From Pseudomonadota bacterium (GTDB taxonomy: Bacteria; Pseudomonadota; Gammaproteobacteria; Steroidobacterales; Steroidobacteraceae), in NCBI GenBank assembly GCA_947454665.1, contig CANGMU010000032.1:1-15905 (forward strand): a stretch of DNA of 15,905 nucleotides, written 5' to 3'. The position numbers were made by a program, and so were the translations under genes. This document shows, one piece after another, positions 14,023-15,905 of this stretch; the stretch's first letter is position 1, and each line of letters begins with the position of its first letter. Below the pieces are notes generated by a model. It ran no database searches and was not told where the DNA came from. It saw nothing but the letters and a program-made list of their open reading frames with translations.

Positions 14023-14772
14023 ATGTCCGACCTCAAACCCCTGTCCCAGGACATCGCCCTCGTCACGGGCGCCTCGCGCGGCATCGGCCGGGCCATCGCA
14101 CTGCGCCTCGCGCAGGCCGGCGCCAAGGTTGTCGGCACGGCGACGAGCGAGCAGGGCGCTGCCGGCATCACCGAGGCCCTCGCGCCGTTCGGCGGCCGCG
14201 GTGCCGTCCTCAACGTCGGGGACAAGGACTCGGTCGAGGCGCTGTTCGCGGACCTCGACAAGGCAGGGGAGATGCCCAGCATCCTCGTGAACAATGCTGC
14301 GATCACGCGCGACACCCTGATGCTGCGTATGAAGGACGAAGACTGGGACGCCGTGCTGGAGACAAACCTGTCCTCGAACTTCCGGCTCACTCGCACGGTG
14401 CTCAAGCCCATGTTCAAGGCCCGCCGCGGCCGCATCATCAGCATCGCTTCGGTGGTTGGCTTGATGGGCAACGCGGGGCAAGTGAACTACGCCGCGGCCA
14501 AGGCGGGCGTCATCGGCCTCACGAAGTCGCTGGCCCGGGAAGTGGCGTCCCGCAACATCACGGTGAACGCAGTGGCCCCCGGTTTCATCGACACCGACAT
14601 GACGCGTTCGCTCGCGGACGCGCACAAGGAAGCGCTGCTGACGCAGATCCCCGCGGGCCGACTGGGCTCACCGGAAGACATCGCCGAGGCGGTGCTGTTC
14701 CTGGCTTCGCCGGCCGCGTCCTACATCACCGGCCAGACGCTCAGCGTCAACGGCGGGATGCTGATGCCCTGA
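14023..14772 (+). CDS. fabG: 3-oxoacyl-ACP reductase
   Basis: FabG reduces 3-oxoacyl-ACP to 3-hydroxyacyl-ACP with NADPH in each elongation cycle. The 249-residue product is a classical short-chain dehydrogenase. It has the cofactor loop TGASRGIG (15-22), the VNNA motif (89-92, here NNAA rather than the usual NNAG), Asn115 in LETNLSS, and the catalytic triad Ser143, Tyr156 and Lys160 (YAAAK). VAPGFIDTDMT lies near 186-196 and the C terminus is SVNGGMLMP. The ITRD stretch after the VNNA motif is typical of true FabG rather than other short-chain dehydrogenases. ATG 14023 lies one base after the fabD stop, with GGAG in the end of fabD as ribosome site. Confidence 0.97.
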   Translation: MSDLKPLSQDIALVTGASRGIGRAIALRLAQAGAKVVGTATSEQGAAGITEALAPFGGRGAVLNVGDKDSVEALFADLDKAGEMPSILVNNAAITRDTLMLRMKDEDWDAVLETNLSSNFRLTRTVLKPMFKARRGRIISIASVVGLMGNAGQVNYAAAKAGVIGLTKSLAREVASRNITVNAVAPGFIDTDMTRSLADAHKEALLTQIPAGRLGSPEDIAEAVLFLASPAASYITGQTLSVNGGMLMP

Positions 14773-14787
14773 AGAATTTCGACTGCA

Positions 14788-14819
14788 TTGACAGGTATTT
14801 CGGTAAATTTCCTGAAAAT
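14788..14819 (+). promoter_or_regulatory. AT-rich island upstream of acpP with a perfect TTGACA
   Basis: The sequence from about 14777 to 14825 is clearly AT-rich against the GC-rich background and opens with a consensus -35 hexamer TTGACA (14788-14793). No matching -10 lies 16-18 bases on (the hexamers there are TCCTGA, CCTGAA and CTGAAA). It also holds an imperfect inverted repeat, AGGTATTT with AAATTTCCT around CGGT. It may be a regulator or UP-type site rather than a promoter. Confidence 0.3.
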
Positions 14820-14842
14820 CAAGGACTCAGGATCCCGGCCGT

Positions 14843-14857
14843 CACCGGCACCCGGTG
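14843..14857. repeat. Short perfect inverted repeat touching the acpP promoter
   Basis: CACCGG (14843-14848) and CCGGTG (14852-14857) are perfect arms around CAC. The right arm overlaps the predicted -35 box of the acpP promoter, which is where a repressor operator could lie. In GC-rich DNA a 15-base repeat of this kind can occur by chance. Confidence 0.3.
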
Positions 14858-14884
14858 GCATCGGGCTCTGGCTTCCCCTACAAT
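14855..14884 (+). promoter_or_regulatory. Candidate sigma-70 promoter for acpP
   Basis: GTGGCA (14855-14860, 4 of 6 to the -35 consensus) and TACAAT (14879-14884, 5 of 6 to the -10) are spaced by 18 bases. Transcription from about 14891 would give a leader of roughly 55 bases containing the ribosome site AAAGGA. A separate promoter fits the need for acyl carrier protein in large excess over the other Fab proteins. Confidence 0.5.
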
Positions 14885-14947
14885 GCGCCGTCCGCCCGCT
14901 CGTCGTGGCTGGGCAAAACGAACCATCGCACAAAGGATTCATATCAG

Positions 14948-15190
14948 ATGAGCAGCGTTGAACAGCAGGTTAAGGCGATCGTTGCCGAGCAGCTGGGTGT
15001 CAAGGCGGAGCAGGTGACCAACGATGCGTCCTTCGTCGACGACCTGGGTGCTGACTCGCTGGATACCGTCGAGCTCGTGATGGCGCTCGAAGAAGAGTTC
15101 GAGACCGAAATTCCGGACGAAGACGCCGAGAAGATCACGACTGTCCAGCAGGCGATCGACTACATCAACGAGCGCCGCAAGCAGGCCTGA
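14948..15190 (+). CDS. acpP: Acyl carrier protein
   Basis: AcpP carries the growing acyl chain on a phosphopantetheine arm through all steps of fatty-acid synthesis. The 80-residue acidic product has the standard four-helix layout. The prosthetic group attaches at Ser37 in DDLGADSLDTVELVMALEEEF, followed by the acidic recognition helix and EIPDEDAEKITTVQQAIDYI. ATG 14948 gives the normal family N terminus (MSSVEQQVKAIVAEQLGV), with AAAGGA (14932-14937) ten bases upstream. The open frame continues upstream, but only ATG 14948 gives the family's normal length. The gene sits 175 bases after fabG, behind its own likely promoter, and is followed by two hairpins. Confidence 0.98.
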   Translation: MSSVEQQVKAIVAEQLGVKAEQVTNDASFVDDLGADSLDTVELVMALEEEFETEIPDEDAEKITTVQQAIDYINERRKQA

Positions 15191-15220
15191 TCCGGCCTTC
15201 CCGACCGGATTTCTCGTTTC
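15190..15220 (+). terminator. First hairpin after acpP
   Basis: ATCCGG (15190-15195) pairs with CCGGAT (15205-15210) around a 9-base loop, beginning at the acpP stop codon. The T-rich stretch TTCTCGTTTC follows (15211-15220). It is a weak intrinsic-terminator shape that could trim or end part of the acpP transcripts. Confidence 0.4.
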
Positions 15221-15222
15221 TG

Positions 15223-15252
15223 GCGGCGCCCTTCACGGGCGCCGCACTCTTT
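15223..15252 (+). terminator. Second, stronger hairpin between acpP and fabF
   Basis: A perfect 9-bp stem GCGGCGCCC (15223-15231) with GGGCGCCGC (15237-15245) closes a TTCAC loop and is followed by ACTCTTT. The stem is strong but the T tract is interrupted, so partial termination or 3'-end protection of the acpP message is likely, with some read-through into fabF. Confidence 0.55.
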
Positions 15253-15272
15253 CAGCGGTACCGGAGTAGCGC

Positions 15273-15905
15273 GTGAGCAAGCGTCGCGTCGTCGTCACAG
15301 GTATGGGCATCGTGTCGCCGGTCGGCAGCACGCTCGATTCGGCGTGGGCCAACGTCGTCAACGGCGTCAGCGGCATCGCGCCGATCACGCGCTTCGATGT
15401 CTCGGCCTTCCCCTGCCAGTTTGGCGGAGCCGTGAAAGGCTTCGTGCTCGAGGACTATCTCGCGCCGAAGGAAGCCCGCCGCATGGACGAGTTCATGCAC
15501 TACGGCATCGCCGCCGGCGTGCAGGCCATGGCGGACGCGGGTCTCGACCTCACGAAGATCGATCTCGACCGCGCCGGTGTCATCACCGGTTCCGGTATCG
15601 GTGGCCTGCAGACCATCCAGGACGAGCACAACGCCTATCTCGCGGCGCAGAGCCCGCGCAAGATCTCGCCGTTCTTCGTGCCGGCCTCGATAATCAACAT
15701 GATCTCGGGCCACCTGTCGATCCGCTTCGGCCTTCGCGGTCCGAATCTCGGCGTCGTCACGGCCTGCACGACGTCCACGCACGCCATCGGCCTCGCACTG
15801 CGCACGATCCAGTACGGCGACGCCGACATGATCCTCGCCGGCGGCTCAGAGATGGCCACCACCATCATGGGTCTTGGTGGCTTCGGCCAGGCCAAGGCCC
15901 TGTCC
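15273..15905 (+). CDS. fabF: 3-oxoacyl-ACP synthase II (3' truncated by window edge)
   Basis: FabF condenses malonyl-ACP with acyl-ACP to lengthen the chain by two carbons. The first 211 codons are present; the full protein is usually about 410 residues. It begins MSKRRVVVTGMGIVSPVG from a GTG start at 15273, with GGAG (15263-15266) six bases upstream. Visible family blocks are TRFDVSAFPCQFGGAV (39-54), RRMDEFMHYGIAAG (69-82), GVITGSGIGGLQTI (102-115), PFFVPASIINMISGHLSI (133-150), and the active-site Cys165 in VVTACTTSTHAIG. The two catalytic histidines lie beyond the edge. The order acpP-fabF and the KAS II pattern around Cys165 support FabF rather than FabB. Confidence 0.96.
   Translation, partial: MSKRRVVVTGMGIVSPVGSTLDSAWANVVNGVSGIAPITRFDVSAFPCQFGGAVKGFVLEDYLAPKEARRMDEFMHYGIAAGVQAMADAGLDLTKIDLDRAGVITGSGIGGLQTIQDEHNAYLAAQSPRKISPFFVPASIINMISGHLSIRFGLRGPNLGVVTACTTSTHAIGLALRTIQYGDADMILAGGSEMATTIMGLGGFGQAKALS

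Noticed and set aside
14788..14793. TTGACA as the main acpP promoter -35
   Set aside because: No hexamer resembling TATAAT lies 16-18 bases downstream; the GTGGCA/TACAAT pair is a better candidate.
1..15905. Mobile elements, CRISPR arrays, tRNA genes or a defence island
   Set aside because: I looked for transposase or integrase motifs, direct repeats with spacers, and tRNA-like cloverleaf ends and saw none. All sizeable coding regions are accounted for by chromosomal housekeeping, secretion or TonB-linked genes.

Overview
The window is a dense, high-GC stretch (roughly two thirds G+C by eye) of a Gram-negative chromosome. It has ordinary housekeeping genes, a TonB-system gene, a type II secretion operon that includes gspN, and a fatty-acid synthesis cluster. 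That combination, the AlaA-type aminotransferase and the GspG-to-GspN order suggest a gammaproteobacterium of the Xanthomonadales/Nevskiales/Steroidobacterales kind. The lineage is inferred, because there is no rRNA or other marker gene here. I see no tRNA, rRNA, CRISPR array, insertion sequence, integrase or phage gene.

Region 1 (1-2893, + strand): the last 48 codons of an ExbD/TolR-type protein and a strong intrinsic terminator. Two tandem genes follow for paralogous secreted TPR-type helical-repeat proteins of 418 and 408 residues. They probably work with the TonB/ExbB/ExbD energy-transducing system encoded upstream.

Region 2 (2913-3865, + strand): aspartate 1-decarboxylase (panD), overlapping by 4 bases a Prx5-type one-Cys peroxiredoxin. 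A perfect GC-rich palindrome at 3884-3903 separates these from the convergent etf genes.

Region 3 (3911-6946): electron-transfer flavoprotein genes etfB and etfA on the minus strand (start and stop codons share one base). Divergent to them on the plus strand is an alaA-type alanine aminotransferase.

Region 4 (6954-12433, - strand): an uninterrupted type II secretion operon, gspG-H-I-J-K-L-M-N. Most junctions are 4-base stop/start overlaps. It supplies the pseudopilus (G, H, I, J, K), the inner-membrane assembly proteins L and M, and GspN. The genes gspC, D, E and F are not in the window.

Region 5 (12460-13080, + strand): a rhomboid-family intramembrane protease that looks like a rhombosortase. 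It is divergent from gspG with only 26 bases between start codons. In characterised bacteria rhombosortases process GlyGly-CTERM proteins exported by type II secretion, so this arrangement links the export machine with the enzyme that anchors its cargo. It is the most interesting feature of the window.

Region 6 (13077-15905, + strand): fabD-fabG-acpP-fabF, the core malonyl-ACP, reduction, carrier and condensing functions of type II fatty-acid synthesis. fabF runs off the right edge. The usual upstream partners plsX and fabH are absent and the rhombosortase gene takes that place. acpP has its own likely promoter, and two hairpins lie between acpP and fabF.

No gene-free stretch exceeds 300 bases. 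The longest are 14773-14947 (an AT-rich island, an inverted repeat and the acpP promoter) and 150-300 (a terminator).
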